DNA from: Roseicitreum antarcticum
GTDB taxonomy: Bacteria > Pseudomonadota > Alphaproteobacteria > Rhodobacterales > Rhodobacteraceae
Length of the DNA: 64,000 bases
Assembly: GCF_014681765.1 (NCBI RefSeq)
Contig: NZ_CP061502.1
Coordinates: 62,001-126,000, forward strand
Direction of reading: 5' to 3'
Shown here in pieces: positions 17,013 through 26,025 of this stretch. The position numbers were made by a program, and so were the translations under genes. The number at the start of each line of letters is the position of its first letter. Position 1 is the stretch's first letter. A model generated the notes under the pieces. That model was not told where the DNA came from and did no database searches. It worked only from the letters and a program-made list of their open reading frames with translations.

Positions 17013-17816
17013 ATGCACGAATCTGAGCGTCATCGTATTATTCTGTCCGCCGTGCAGGACCATCCGGTTGCGACCGTCATCGACCTCGTGTCCCTCACCG
17101 GCGCGTCGGAAGCGACGATTCGACGCGACATTGCCACGCTGCATGTCCAAAAGCGCCTGCGCAGGGTGCGCGGCGGTGCCGAAGCGATTGCCCCGCCACA
17201 GTTTGTGGGCTTGGCCGGGCGCCCGTTCAGCGTTAACGCCACGATCAACGCACCGCAAAAACAGGCGATTGCCCGCGCAGCGGTGGAGCTGTGCGAAGAT
17301 GGCGACCCCATTATCATCAACGGCGGGACGACCACGTTCCAGATGGTGCACCCGCTGTCTGCCCGTCGCATGCAGGTCTTCACCAACAGTTTTCCAATTG
17401 CCGAGCACCTGCTGAAGCATTCGCGTAACACCGTGCTGCTGTCAGGCGGGGCGATCTACCGCGAGCAAAACATCATCCTGTCGCCCTTCGACAACGATGT
17501 GACGCGCAATTTCTACGCCAAACGCATGTTCATGGGTGCGCAAGGCCTCGGACCGCTTGGGTTGATGGAAGCCGACCCGCTGCTGATCCAGGCCGAACAG
17601 AAGCTGATCGGGCAGGCGGATGAATTGGTGCTCCTGATCGACAGCTCAAAGTTCCGCAACCGCTCCAGTCTGATCCTGTGCCCGCTGTCGCGCATCCATG
17701 TCGTGATTACAGACGAAGGGATCACAGACCGCGACGCGCAAATGCTAGAGGCCGCAGATGTCCGGCTGATCGTGGCACCCGCCACGGCCGCCGAACGCAA
17801 AGACGCCGCACGTTAG
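17013..17816 (+). CDS. rhaR: DeoR-family transcriptional regulator of rhamnose genes
   Basis: A 267-residue DeoR/GlpR-type regulator. The winged HTH spans residues ~5-60 (DLVSLTGASEATIRRDIATLHVQ, then RVRGGAEAI). The DeoRC sugar-phosphate sensor domain covers ~75-255 (IINGGTTTFQMVHPL, LLSGGAIYREQNIILSP, LLIDSSKF). The family binds phosphorylated sugars; rhamnulose or its phosphate would be the natural inducer. I chose ATG 17013 (GGGGGAA upstream) because the frame upstream runs through the operator arrays. First gene of the transporter operon, as in Rhizobium leguminosarum rhaRSTPQUK. Autoregulation through the adjacent arrays is likely. Confidence 0.9.
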   Translation: MHESERHRIILSAVQDHPVATVIDLVSLTGASEATIRRDIATLHVQKRLRRVRGGAEAIAPPQFVGLAGRPFSVNATINAPQKQAIARAAVELCEDGDPIIINGGTTTFQMVHPLSARRMQVFTNSFPIAEHLLKHSRNTVLLSGGAIYREQNIILSPFDNDVTRNFYAKRMFMGAQGLGPLGLMEADPLLIQAEQKLIGQADELVLLIDSSKFRNRSSLILCPLSRIHVVITDEGITDRDAQMLEAADVRLIVAPATAAERKDAAR

Positions 17817-17855
17817 GCGCCAAGACGACGAAACGAAACTCAATGGGAGGAAATC

Positions 17856-18845
17856 ATGAGTATTCTGAAGAAAGCACTGACAACCGCCGCCATGGCGACG
17901 GTTCTTATGGCAGGTACCGCGCAGGCTGATACCCAGCGTATCGCGCTGGTGGTCAAGGCGCTGGGGATCGGCTTCTTTGAAGCCGCGAATGAGGGCGCAC
18001 AGGAAGCAGCCGCCGAACTGGGTGATGTGGAAATCATCTACACCGGCCCGACCAGCACCACCGCCGAAGGTCAGATTGAGGTCATCAACGCCCTGATCGC
18101 GCAAGGCGTTGATGCGATTGCAATTTCGGCCAATGACCCGGATTCGGTCGCGCCCGCGCTGCGCCGGGCCATGCAGCGTGGCATCACCGTGATTTCATGG
18201 GACAGCGGCGTGGCACCTGAGGGGCGGCAGATGCACCTCAACCCGTCGTCCAGCGAACTGATCGGCAACACCATCATCAAGCTGGCCGCCGACCACATGC
18301 CCGAAGGCGGCGATGTGGCCGTGCTGTCGGCCACCGCAACCTCGACCAACCAGAACATCTGGATCGAGGAAATGACCAAGGTAATGGACAATTATCCCGA
18401 CATCAACCTGGTCGCGACAGTCTATGGTGACGATCTGGCCGACAAGTCCTACCGCGAGGCGCAAGGCCTCATGTCCACCTACCCCGACCTGAAAGCGATC
18501 ATCGCGCCGACCACGGTGGGCATCCTTGCCGCCAGCCAGGCCGTCGCCGATGCCGGCAAGATCGGTGAGGTCAATGTGACCGGGCTGGGCCTGCCATCGG
18601 AAATGGCCGGCGCGGTGGAATCCGGTGCGACGATCTCGTTCGCGATCTGGAACCCGATCGATCTGGGCTATGCCGCGACCATGCTGGCCTACAACATCGC
18701 CAACGGCGCTGTGGCCGAACCGGGCGCGTCCATCCCCATGGGCCGCATGGGCGAGGCCGTTCTGGATGAGAACAACGAAGCCGCGATGTCCGACCCATTC
18801 ACCTATGACGCATCGAACATCGACGAGTTCAAGTCGATCTTCTGA
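17856..18845 (+). CDS. rhaS: Rhamnose ABC transporter substrate-binding protein
   Basis: A 329-residue periplasmic type I sugar-binding protein. The signal peptide MSILKKALTTAAMATVLMAG ends in TAQA near residue 24. The mature part has the LVVKALGIGFFEAANEGAQEAA ligand-site start, then AISANDPDSVAPALRRAMQ and a late WNPIDLGYAATMLAYN. It delivers L-rhamnose to the RhaTPQ complex. GGGAGG lies just before the ATG. This is the second gene of the operon, 39 bases after rhaR. Confidence 0.93.
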   Translation: MSILKKALTTAAMATVLMAGTAQADTQRIALVVKALGIGFFEAANEGAQEAAAELGDVEIIYTGPTSTTAEGQIEVINALIAQGVDAIAISANDPDSVAPALRRAMQRGITVISWDSGVAPEGRQMHLNPSSSELIGNTIIKLAADHMPEGGDVAVLSATATSTNQNIWIEEMTKVMDNYPDINLVATVYGDDLADKSYREAQGLMSTYPDLKAIIAPTTVGILAASQAVADAGKIGEVNVTGLGLPSEMAGAVESGATISFAIWNPIDLGYAATMLAYNIANGAVAEPGASIPMGRMGEAVLDENNEAAMSDPFTYDASNIDEFKSIF

Positions 18846-18938
18846 TCCGCACTGGTGATCTGAACCGGCCCGGCGCACCCCTCCCCCTCGTGCTCCGGGC
18901 CGGTTTCCCCGACCCTTGCCCTCAACGTCAGGCCCGCC

Positions 18939-20465
18939 ATGACCGCCCAAGTTTCCGGCGCAGATGCTGCGCATCCCGTGTTGTCGCTGACCGGCGTCAC
19001 CAAGACCTTCCCCGGTGTGCGGGCGTTATCGGATGTGACACTGGACCTTTATCCCGGCCAGGTCACCGCCCTGATCGGCGAGAATGGCGCGGGAAAATCC
19101 ACCACCGTGAAAATCCTGACCGGCATCTATCAGCCCGATGAAGGCACGGTGCAGGTGGACGGCCAGCCCGTCCACTTTGCCACCGCCCAGGCCGCCACCG
19201 CCGCAGGCGTCACCGCCATCCATCAAGAAACCGTGCTGTTTGACGAACTCAGCGTGGCCGAGAACATCTTTCTGGGCCATGCCCCGCGCAACCGGCTGGG
19301 CCTGATCGACTGGACCGCGATGAATGCGCAGGCCCGCGCGCTGCTGCAACGGATCAAGGCCGATCTGAATCCACAGACCCGGCTGCGCGATCTGGGCATT
19401 GCCAAGAAACATCTGGTGGCAATCGCTCGCGCGCTGTCGGTTGATGCGCGCGTGGTGATCATGGACGAACCCACCGCCGCGCTGAGCCACAAGGAAATCC
19501 ACGAGCTTTATGAGCTGATCGAGCGGCTGAAGGCCGACGGCAAGGCGATCTTGTTTATCAGCCACAAGTTTGACGAAATCTTCCGCATCGCAGACCGCTA
19601 TACCGTGTTTCGCGATGGCGAATTCATCAGCGCGGGCCAGATGGCAGATGTGAGCGAAGGCGATCTGGTGCAGATGATGGTCGGCCGCGCCGTCGATCAG
19701 ATCTTCCCCAAGCGGCAGCCGCATACCGGCAGGCCCGTGCTGACCGTGGCGGGCTACAGCCACCCGACCGAATTTGAGGACATCAATTTCACCCTGCACG
19801 CAGGCGAGATCCTGGGCTTTTACGGTCTGATCGGCGCCGGGCGGTCAGAGTTCATGCAATCGCTGTTCGGGCTGACCACGCCCAGCAAGGGTGCCTGCCG
19901 GATTGACGATGAGCTTGTCGCGATCCGCTCTACGGCAGACGCGATCGGGCGCGGCGTGGTTTATGTCCCCGAAGACAGGGGCCGTCAGGGCGCTGTCAAG
20001 GGGATGGGTATCTTTCAAAACGTCACCCTGCCGTCGCTGGACCGCACGTCGCGCAGCGGCTTCCTGCGGCTGGCCGAGGAATTCAAGCTGGCGCGCGAAT
20101 ACACCACCCGGCTGGATCTGCGCGCCGCCTCCCTCGATCAGGATGTGGGCCTGCTGTCAGGCGGGAACCAGCAAAAGGTGGTCATCGCCAAATGGCTGGC
20201 CACCAAGCCACGCGTCATCATCCTCGATGAACCGACCAAAGGCATCGACATCGGGTCCAAGGCCGCCGTGCATGAATTCATGGCCGAGCTGGCCGAACAG
20301 GGGCTGGCGGTCATCATGGTCAGCTCGGAATTGCCAGAGGTATTGGGCATGTCCGACCGCGTGATCGTGATGCGTGAGGGGCGTATGGTCGCCGAATTCA
20401 ACCGCGAAACCATGTCGCCCGAGCGGCTGGTCCGCGCGGCCGCAGGTCTGGAGGCCGCCGCATGA
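18939..20465 (+). CDS. rhaT: Rhamnose ABC transporter ATP-binding protein (double ATPase)
   Basis: A 508-residue sugar-type ATPase with two tandem ABC domains. Domain 1 has Walker A GENGAGKSTT (~residue 45), Walker B VVIMDEPTAALS and a relaxed signature. Domain 2 has the usual degenerate Walker A GLIGAGRSEF, signature LLSGGNQQK and Walker B VIILDEPTKGID. This pairing (one canonical, one atypical site) is normal for RbsA/RhaT-type proteins. It powers RhaP/RhaQ. It starts 93 bases after rhaS with a weak ribosome site, and its last four bases overlap rhaP. Confidence 0.93.
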   Translation: MTAQVSGADAAHPVLSLTGVTKTFPGVRALSDVTLDLYPGQVTALIGENGAGKSTTVKILTGIYQPDEGTVQVDGQPVHFATAQAATAAGVTAIHQETVLFDELSVAENIFLGHAPRNRLGLIDWTAMNAQARALLQRIKADLNPQTRLRDLGIAKKHLVAIARALSVDARVVIMDEPTAALSHKEIHELYELIERLKADGKAILFISHKFDEIFRIADRYTVFRDGEFISAGQMADVSEGDLVQMMVGRAVDQIFPKRQPHTGRPVLTVAGYSHPTEFEDINFTLHAGEILGFYGLIGAGRSEFMQSLFGLTTPSKGACRIDDELVAIRSTADAIGRGVVYVPEDRGRQGAVKGMGIFQNVTLPSLDRTSRSGFLRLAEEFKLAREYTTRLDLRAASLDQDVGLLSGGNQQKVVIAKWLATKPRVIILDEPTKGIDIGSKAAVHEFMAELAEQGLAVIMVSSELPEVLGMSDRVIVMREGRMVAEFNRETMSPERLVRAAAGLEAAA

Positions 20466-21433
20466 TCCGTATCCTTTCCTCGCGCGAGGCGCTTCTGGGC
20501 GCCGTCATCCTGGTCATGATCGCGGGCATCTCGCTGCGCTTCCCAGGCTTCATCGCGCCCGACAATCTGGCCGGGGTGTTCAACGACACCTCGCCCCTGA
20601 TGCTGCTGGCCCTGGGGCAGATGGTCGTGATCTTGACGAAATGCATTGATTTGTCGGTGGCGGCCACGCTGGCGCTGTGCGGGATGGTGGCGGCGCTGCT
20701 AAACGGCATGGGCGTGCCGCTGCCGCTGGTCATCGCCGCAGCCATCGGGCTCGGCGCTGTGCTGGGGGCGATCAATGGCATATTGGTCTGGAAACTTGGG
20801 ATCCCACCCATCGTGGTCACACTGGGCACCATGACGATCTTTCGCGGCATCATCTTCCTGATCTCGGAAGGACGCTGGGTGAACGCGCATCAGATGTCAG
20901 ACGGGTTCAAGGGCTTACCGCGCGGCGAATTTCTGGGCCTGCCGGTGATGAGTTGGATCACCATCGCCGTTATCGCGGGTTTCGTGGTGTTGATCCGCCA
21001 GACCGCATTGGGGCGCAGCTTCTTCGCGGTGGGCGGAAATGCCCATGCGGCTGTCTATACCGGGATCAATGTCGGGCGCACGCAGTTCATCGCCTTCACC
21101 ATCTCGGGGGCGCTGGCGGGTCTCGTGGGCTATCTTTGGGTGGCACGCTATGCCGTGGCCTATGTCGATATCGCCTCAGGGTTCGAACTGGACGTGGTCG
21201 CCGCCTGCGTCATTGGCGGCATCGCGATTGCGGGCGGCTATGGCACGGTCGCGGGCGCGGTGCTGGGCGCGCTGTTCCTCGGCGTCATCAAGAACGCGCT
21301 GCCAGTCATCGGGATTTCGCCGTTCTGGCAAATGGCAATCTCAGGCAGCGCCATCGTACTGGCTGTCGTGCTCAACGCCCGCCGTGGTCGCGTGCAGGGC
21401 CGTCTCATCCTCAAATCAGCGGAGCGTGCCTGA
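20462..21433 (+). CDS. rhaP: Rhamnose ABC transporter permease
   Basis: A 323-residue permease of the branched-chain amino acid/ribose (BPD_transp_2) family with ~9-10 TM helices. It shows the family motifs TKCIDLSVAATLALCGM, GVPLPLVIAAAIGLGAVLGAINGILV and, near the end, GGIAIAGGYGTVAGAVLGALF. It forms the membrane channel with RhaQ. It overlaps rhaT (ATGA), and its stop overlaps the rhaQ ATG. Confidence 0.92.
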   Translation: MIRILSSREALLGAVILVMIAGISLRFPGFIAPDNLAGVFNDTSPLMLLALGQMVVILTKCIDLSVAATLALCGMVAALLNGMGVPLPLVIAAAIGLGAVLGAINGILVWKLGIPPIVVTLGTMTIFRGIIFLISEGRWVNAHQMSDGFKGLPRGEFLGLPVMSWITIAVIAGFVVLIRQTALGRSFFAVGGNAHAAVYTGINVGRTQFIAFTISGALAGLVGYLWVARYAVAYVDIASGFELDVVAACVIGGIAIAGGYGTVAGAVLGALFLGVIKNALPVIGISPFWQMAISGSAIVLAVVLNARRGRVQGRLILKSAERA

Positions 21434-22425
21434 TGTCCCAGTTGCAAAGAGCCGCCATTCCCGACCGGCTGAACAGCCCGCTTGCGCGGGGCCTGAAAAG
21501 CTGGGAGGCAATGCTGCTGGTGGTCGCCATCGGCGTTTTCATCCTGAACTCCTTCGCCTCGCCGTATTTCCTCAACGCCTGGAACCTGTCGGATGCGACG
21601 TTCAACTTCACCGAAAAGGCAATGATCGCCTTTGCAATGGCGATGCTGATCGTTGCGGGTGATATCGACCTGTCGGTCGCCTCTATCATCGCTCTGGCCT
21701 CTACGGCCATGGGCGTCGCTACGACCTTCGGGCTGGGCACCCCGGAACTGGTGGCAATCGGCCTTCTGGTCGGCCTTGCCTGCGGCGCGTTCAACGGCGC
21801 GCTGGTGGCGGGCATGGGCCTGCCCTCGATCGTGGTGACCATCGGCACGATGAGCTTGTTTCGCGGCATCAGCTATATCGTTCTGGGCGATCAGGCGTTC
21901 AACCAGTATCCGCCCGGCTTTGCCTATTTTGGGCAGGGCTATGTGTGGTGGGTGATCTCATTCGAATTTGCGTTGTTCGCCGTCGCCGCCGTGGCGTTCT
22001 GGGTTCTGCTGCAACGCACCAATTTCGGCCGCGCGGTCTATGTCATCGGCAACAACCCAACGGCGGCGCAGTTTTCCGGCATTCGGGTGGCGCGGGTGCG
22101 CTTCATCCTGTTCCTTCTGACCGGGCTGATGTCGGGCGTGGCGGCGATCTGCCTGACCTCGCGCCTTGGCGCCACGCGCCCCTCGATTGCCTACGGATGG
22201 GAGCTGGAGGTGGTCACCATGGTCGTCCTCGGCGGGGTCAGCATCCTGGGCGGGTCGGGGACCATGCTGGGCGTCGTGCTGGCGGCGTTCGTACTGGGCA
22301 TGGTGACCTTCGGCTTTGGCCTTCTGAACGTGCCGGGGATCGTGATGTCAATCTTCGTGGGCCTGCTGCTGATCGGGGTGATCGCCGTCCCCCGGATGAT
22401 CCGCATGATCGCAAAAAGGGGATGA
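21433..22425 (+). CDS. rhaQ: Rhamnose ABC transporter permease, second subunit
   Basis: A 330-residue BPD_transp_2 permease, paralogous to Rha[42 protein letters not shown] and [23 protein letters not shown] start it at ATG 21433, which overlaps the rhaP stop (TGATG). The frame is open further upstream, but that part is the shadow of rhaP. It ends overlapping the mutarotase start. Confidence 0.92.
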   Translation: MSQLQRAAIPDRLNSPLARGLKSWEAMLLVVAIGVFILNSFASPYFLNAWNLSDATFNFTEKAMIAFAMAMLIVAGDIDLSVASIIALASTAMGVATTFGLGTPELVAIGLLVGLACGAFNGALVAGMGLPSIVVTIGTMSLFRGISYIVLGDQAFNQYPPGFAYFGQGYVWWVISFEFALFAVAAVAFWVLLQRTNFGRAVYVIGNNPTAAQFSGIRVARVRFILFLLTGLMSGVAAICLTSRLGATRPSIAYGWELEVVTMVVLGGVSILGGSGTMLGVVLAAFVLGMVTFGFGLLNVPGIVMSIFVGLLLIGVIAVPRMIRMIAKRG

Positions 22426-22742
22426 GCATGGAAAAACACGCCTTTCGCATGAAGCTGTTCCCGGGGATGGAGGCCGAGTACCGCCGCCGGCATGATGAGA
22501 TCTGGCCCGAACTGGTCGCCCTGCTGCGCGACGCCGGGGTGCGCGATTACTCGATCCATCTGGACCCAGAGGCGCGCATCCTCTTTGCTGTCCTGTGGCG
22601 CCCAGAGGATCACGGCATGGACGCCCTGCCCGACCATCCGGTGATGCAACGCTGGTGGGCACATATGGCCGACATCATGGAAACCGGGCCGGATAACGCG
22701 CCGGTGGCGGTGCCGCTGACCTGCGTTTTCCGGATGGATTAG
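22422..22742 (+). CDS. rhaM: L-rhamnose mutarotase
   Basis: A 106-residue protein of the RhaM/RhaU (YiiL) family that interconverts alpha- and beta-L-rhamnose. Family motifs are seen in order: [40 protein letters not shown] and [16 protein letters not shown], with the catalytic His in [10 protein letters not shown]. The start ATG (22422) overlaps the rhaQ stop; another ATG follows two codons on. Called rhaU in rhizobia. Confidence 0.93.
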   Translation: MSMEKHAFRMKLFPGMEAEYRRRHDEIWPELVALLRDAGVRDYSIHLDPEARILFAVLWRPEDHGMDALPDHPVMQRWWAHMADIMETGPDNAPVAVPLTCVFRMD

Positions 22743-22745
22743 GCG

Positions 22746-24134
22746 ATGCAGACGCCCCGGCATATCGCGGTGATCGACATCGGCAAGACCAACGCCAAAC
22801 TGGCGCTGGTGGACCTGTCAGACCTGACCGAGCGCGCCGTCATCACCCGCCCCAACACCGTGCTGCCCGGCCCACCATGGGCGCATTTCGATACCGAAGG
22901 GCATTGGCAATTCCTTCTGGACGGCCTGAAAACCTTTCACGCCGAGCACGGTATCGACGCTATATCGATCACCACACATGGCGCCTGCGCCGCGTTTCTG
23001 GCCAGCGATGGCACGCTTGCCGCCCCGGTGATGGATTATGAGCACCCGATCCCCACCGAGGTTGCCGTAGAATACGACCGCCTGCGCCCGCCCTTTGCCG
23101 ATACCGGAACGCCGCGGCTGGCGCATGGGCTGAACCTTGGCGCGCAGCTACATTATCAGCTGCAGGCCGATCCCGGGCTGCGCGACCGTGCGGCGCATAT
23201 CGTGACCTACCCGCAATACTGGGCGCACCGGCTGACCGGCACGCTGGCCAGCGACGTTACCTCGCTGGGCTGCCACACTGACCTGTGGAAGCCCGCGACG
23301 GGCGAATTCTCGGTCCTGGTCGACCGGCTGAACATCCGCGACATGCTGGCACCCGCGCGGCGGTCCGACAGCGTGCTGGGGCCGGTGCTGCCTGCAATCG
23401 CAGCCGTCACCGGGCTCGCGCCCGATACGCCGGTGGTCTGCGGCATCCACGATTCCAACGCATCGCTTCTGCCGCATCTGATCGCGCAGGCCCCGCCGTT
23501 CTCGGTGGTTTCCACCGGAACATGGTGCGTCGTCATGAGCGTGGGCGCGCCGACCGTGGATCTGGACCCGGCACGCGACACGCTTATCAACGTCAACGCC
23601 TTTGGCCAGCCCGTACCTTCCGCGCGGTTCATGGGTGGGCGTGAATTCGAACTGATCCGTCAAGGCTCCACGTCAGAGGCAAGGAAGGATGATCTGGCCA
23701 TTGTTCTGCGCGAGGGCATATGCCTTTTGCCTGCTGTCGTGCAGGATAGCGGCCCCTTTGCCGGGCGCGCCCATGCATGGACCCATGACCAGACGGCCCT
23801 GCCCGACGGGCAACGCATGGCGGTCCTCTCGCTCTATCTGGCGCTCATGACGGCGGAATGCCTGCGGCTGACCGGCGCGAACGGGGCACCGGTGATCGTC
23901 GAGGGGCCTTTCGCCAAGAACCGGATCTTTCTGCGCATGCTGACCGCCGCGACCGGTGCGCCGGTGCGGGCAACGGCATCGCAGACCGGCACAGCGATTG
24001 GCGCGGCGCTGCTTTTCGCCGGGGACACGCCAAATGTGATGCCCAGTCTGTCCAGCGCGCTCGACGATGCGGGGCAGGAAGATTACGCCGCCTACGCGGC
24101 GGCATGGCGCGGACATCTGAAGGCGGCCTCCTGA
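22746..24134 (+). CDS. rhaK: Rhamnulokinase-like FGGY carbohydrate kinase (RhaK, rhizobial type)
   Basis: A 462-residue FGGY-family kinase that phosphorylates L-rhamnulose (rhamnose in some rhizobial models, where RhaK is also required for transport). The first phosphate motif is VIDIGKTNAKLALVD, the mid-region has a GIHDSNASLLPHL metal/substrate segment, and a second phosphate-like STGTWCVVM follows. It is the last gene of the rhaRSTPQMK operon, three bases after the mutarotase stop. The gap to convergent kdgK (122 bases) holds a 12-bp palindrome, CTCAAGCTTGAG, but no clear terminator. Confidence 0.9.
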   Translation: MQTPRHIAVIDIGKTNAKLALVDLSDLTERAVITRPNTVLPGPPWAHFDTEGHWQFLLDGLKTFHAEHGIDAISITTHGACAAFLASDGTLAAPVMDYEHPIPTEVAVEYDRLRPPFADTGTPRLAHGLNLGAQLHYQLQADPGLRDRAAHIVTYPQYWAHRLTGTLASDVTSLGCHTDLWKPATGEFSVLVDRLNIRDMLAPARRSDSVLGPVLPAIAAVTGLAPDTPVVCGIHDSNASLLPHLIAQAPPFSVVSTGTWCVVMSVGAPTVDLDPARDTLINVNAFGQPVPSARFMGGREFELIRQGSTSEARKDDLAIVLREGICLLPAVVQDSGPFAGRAHAWTHDQTALPDGQRMAVLSLYLALMTAECLRLTGANGAPVIVEGPFAKNRIFLRMLTAATGAPVRATASQTGTAIGAALLFAGDTPNVMPSLSSALDDAGQEDYAAYAAAWRGHLKAAS

Positions 24135-24256
24135 CGCACCGCACCGACAGGGCATGGGCCAATCAGCAAGATGACCCCGTAGGCGTAATCTACCAGGCTC
24201 AAGCTTGAGGCGCCTGCTGTGCTGTGCCGACTGGCGCGCGGAAACGCCCTCCCGCG

Positions 24257-25192
24257 CTATGCCCCAGCCACTGGTGCAGGCACCAGAGGCGGCGCATCAA
24301 GCGCGACAAGCGCACCGGAATGGCTGATGACATGCGCGGCCAGCCGCGCCGCTGCGACACAGGCACGTTCCAAATCACCATCGTCCAGATAGCTTGCCAG
24401 AAACCCGGCGTTGAAACTGTCGCCCGCCGCTGTGGTGTCGACCACATCCAGCACGGGTTCGGGTGCAAAGGTGACACGCTGCCCGTCCGCCACCACCATG
24501 ATCTCGCCCGGGCCGTTCTTCACCACCACGAGCCCCACGCCGGCATCGCGATAGCGCTGCGCAGTAGCATCAGGCGTGGCATCACCAAACCAATCGGCCT
24601 CATCCTCATAAGACGGCAGACAGATGTCAGACACTGCCGCCGCCTGCATGACCGCGCCGGTCATTGCCGCGCCATCCGGCCACAGCCGGGGCCGCAGGTT
24701 GGGATCAAACACCACCTTGCCGCCTGAATCGCGGAAGACCTGCAAGCCGTGCAGCAACCGCGCCCGATCACAATCAGGCAAAATGGCTAGGGTAATACCC
24801 GAGATATAGGCCATATCCGCCCCCGCCAACGCCGCCTGCAACGCGCCTTCACCATCCAGCATCCGACGCGCCGCGCTTTGCCCGCGCCAGTAGCTGAAGC
24901 TGCGTTCGCCATTGTTCAGGCTAATCATGTATAGGCCGACGGTGCTATCGTGTCGCCGCTGGATATGCGCGGTCACAATCCCCGCCGCATCCAGAAACGC
25001 AACCATGCGCTGCGACATGTCGTCATGTCCCACAGCGGTGAAATAGGCCACCTCATGCTCTGCCGCCAACATCTTACGCAGGTACCACGCGGTGTTCAGC
25101 GTATCGCCCGCGAATCCTGCGCGATAGGTGTCGGGGGTGGGGCAGGGGGCCAGTTCGACCATGCATTCGCCGATGGCAACGATCCGGGTCAT
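24257..25192 (-). CDS. kdgK: 2-dehydro-3-deoxygluconate kinase
   Basis: Phosphorylates KDG to KDPG for the lower Entner-Doudoroff step. The 311-residue PfkB/ribokinase-family protein starts MTRIVAIGECMVELAP and has GFAGDTLNTAWYLRK (first PfkB signature area). The second PfkB signature, DTTAAGDSFNAGFLASYL, carries the catalytic Asp and anion hole GAGD replaced by AAGD, as is usual in KdgK. It receives KDG from both the KduD and UxaA branches encoded downstream. Its ATG overlaps the GntR-gene stop (ATGA). No KDPG aldolase gene (eda) is in the window. Confidence 0.92.
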   Translation of the reverse strand: MTRIVAIGECMVELAPCPTPDTYRAGFAGDTLNTAWYLRKMLAAEHEVAYFTAVGHDDMSQRMVAFLDAAGIVTAHIQRRHDSTVGLYMISLNNGERSFSYWRGQSAARRMLDGEGALQAALAGADMAYISGITLAILPDCDRARLLHGLQVFRDSGGKVVFDPNLRPRLWPDGAAMTGAVMQAAAVSDICLPSYEDEADWFGDATPDATAQRYRDAGVGLVVVKNGPGEIMVVADGQRVTFAPEPVLDVVDTTAAGDSFNAGFLASYLDDGDLERACVAAARLAAHVISHSGALVALDAPPLVPAPVAGA

Positions 25193-25893
25193 AGCGTCAC
25201 TTCACTTTCAAACCATGCGTGTTTCTCGCCGCGCAGCCTCTCGATCAGATCACCGATGCGCGAAAGGTGCAGCCGCATCGCATCAGCGGCACCCTCGCTG
25301 TCGCGGCGCACCAGATGATCATAAATCTCGCCGTGATCGCTGAGGACCTGCGGCGAGGCGAAGCTGAGCGACAACATCCGCACGCGGTCCATATGCGCCT
25401 TGTTCTCATTGATCAGATCCCAGGCAAACCCGATGCCCGCGCGGTGGCAGATCTCGCGGTGGAACTGGTCGTCCAACTGGTGAAACAGCCGCTTGTCCTG
25501 CGCATCCTTCGCAGCTTCCTGCGCGCTGAGCATCGCTGCCAGCGCGACATGATCGGCAGGCGTCAGGGTTTCGGCGGCGGTGCGGACGGTCTCAACCTCC
25601 AGCGCGGTACGAACATAACGCGCGCGGGCCACGGCAGCCTCCGAGATCAGGCTGACAGTGGTGGAACGCTGCGGCCGGATAACCAGAAAACCAAGCTTTG
25701 AAAGCCGGTAGAAGGCATCGCGCACTGGCTGACGCGACACTTCCATCTGGCTGGCAACCTCGACTTCGGACAGCTTCGACCCGGGCGGAAGTTCCAGCGA
25801 CAAGATCCCCGTCTGAAGCGTCTCGAACACCTGATCCGCGACCGACGGCCGGTCCGGTGGGACAAGCGCCCGCAATGCCATTGGTGTTTCCAT
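25189..25893 (-). CDS. GntR-family (FadR subfamily) regulator of uronate genes
   Basis: A 234-residue regulator with an N-terminal winged HTH (residues ~15-75: VADQVFETLQTGILSLELPPG, LSEVEVASQMEVSRQPVRDAFYRL) and an all-helical FCD ligand domain (~90-220, with the D/H/H metal residues in DDQFHREICHRAG and the later H-E-Y/H segments). FCD-type GntR proteins commonly sense uronates (UxuR/ExuR). ATG 25893 has GGGGAGG upstream. It is co-transcribed with kdgK, divergent from uxaC, and likely acts on the inverted repeat at 25917-25937. Confidence 0.85.
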   Translation of the reverse strand: METPMALRALVPPDRPSVADQVFETLQTGILSLELPPGSKLSEVEVASQMEVSRQPVRDAFYRLSKLGFLVIRPQRSTTVSLISEAAVARARYVRTALEVETVRTAAETLTPADHVALAAMLSAQEAAKDAQDKRLFHQLDDQFHREICHRAGIGFAWDLINENKAHMDRVRMLSLSFASPQVLSDHGEIYDHLVRRDSEGAADAMRLHLSRIGDLIERLRGEKHAWFESEVTL

Positions 25894-25916
25894 GCGCAAC
25901 CCGCCTCCCCACTGGT

Positions 25917-25937
25917 ATTCTTGTGCATATCAAGAAT
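25917..25937. promoter_or_regulatory. Inverted repeat, probable GntR operator between kdgK operon and uxaC
   Basis: ATTCTTG and CAAGAAT form perfect 7-bp arms around a 7-base spacer, 24 bases upstream of the GntR start and ~90 bases before uxaC. An AT-rich stretch with TAAT-N7-ATTA (~25960) lies on the uxaC side. Confidence 0.55.
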
Positions 25938-26025
25938 TGGCTGTCGTTGACAAGGTTGTTAATCTAGAATATTAGCATAGCTCAAGGCCATGGGAGGGCC
26001 GCTTGCAGCCGTAAGGGGGGCGTAT

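Noticed and set aside
24198-24212. CTCAAGCTTGAG palindrome between rhaK and kdgK as a terminator or operator
   Set aside because: It is a 12-bp palindrome without loop space or T-run in a convergent gap, so chance is an adequate explanation.
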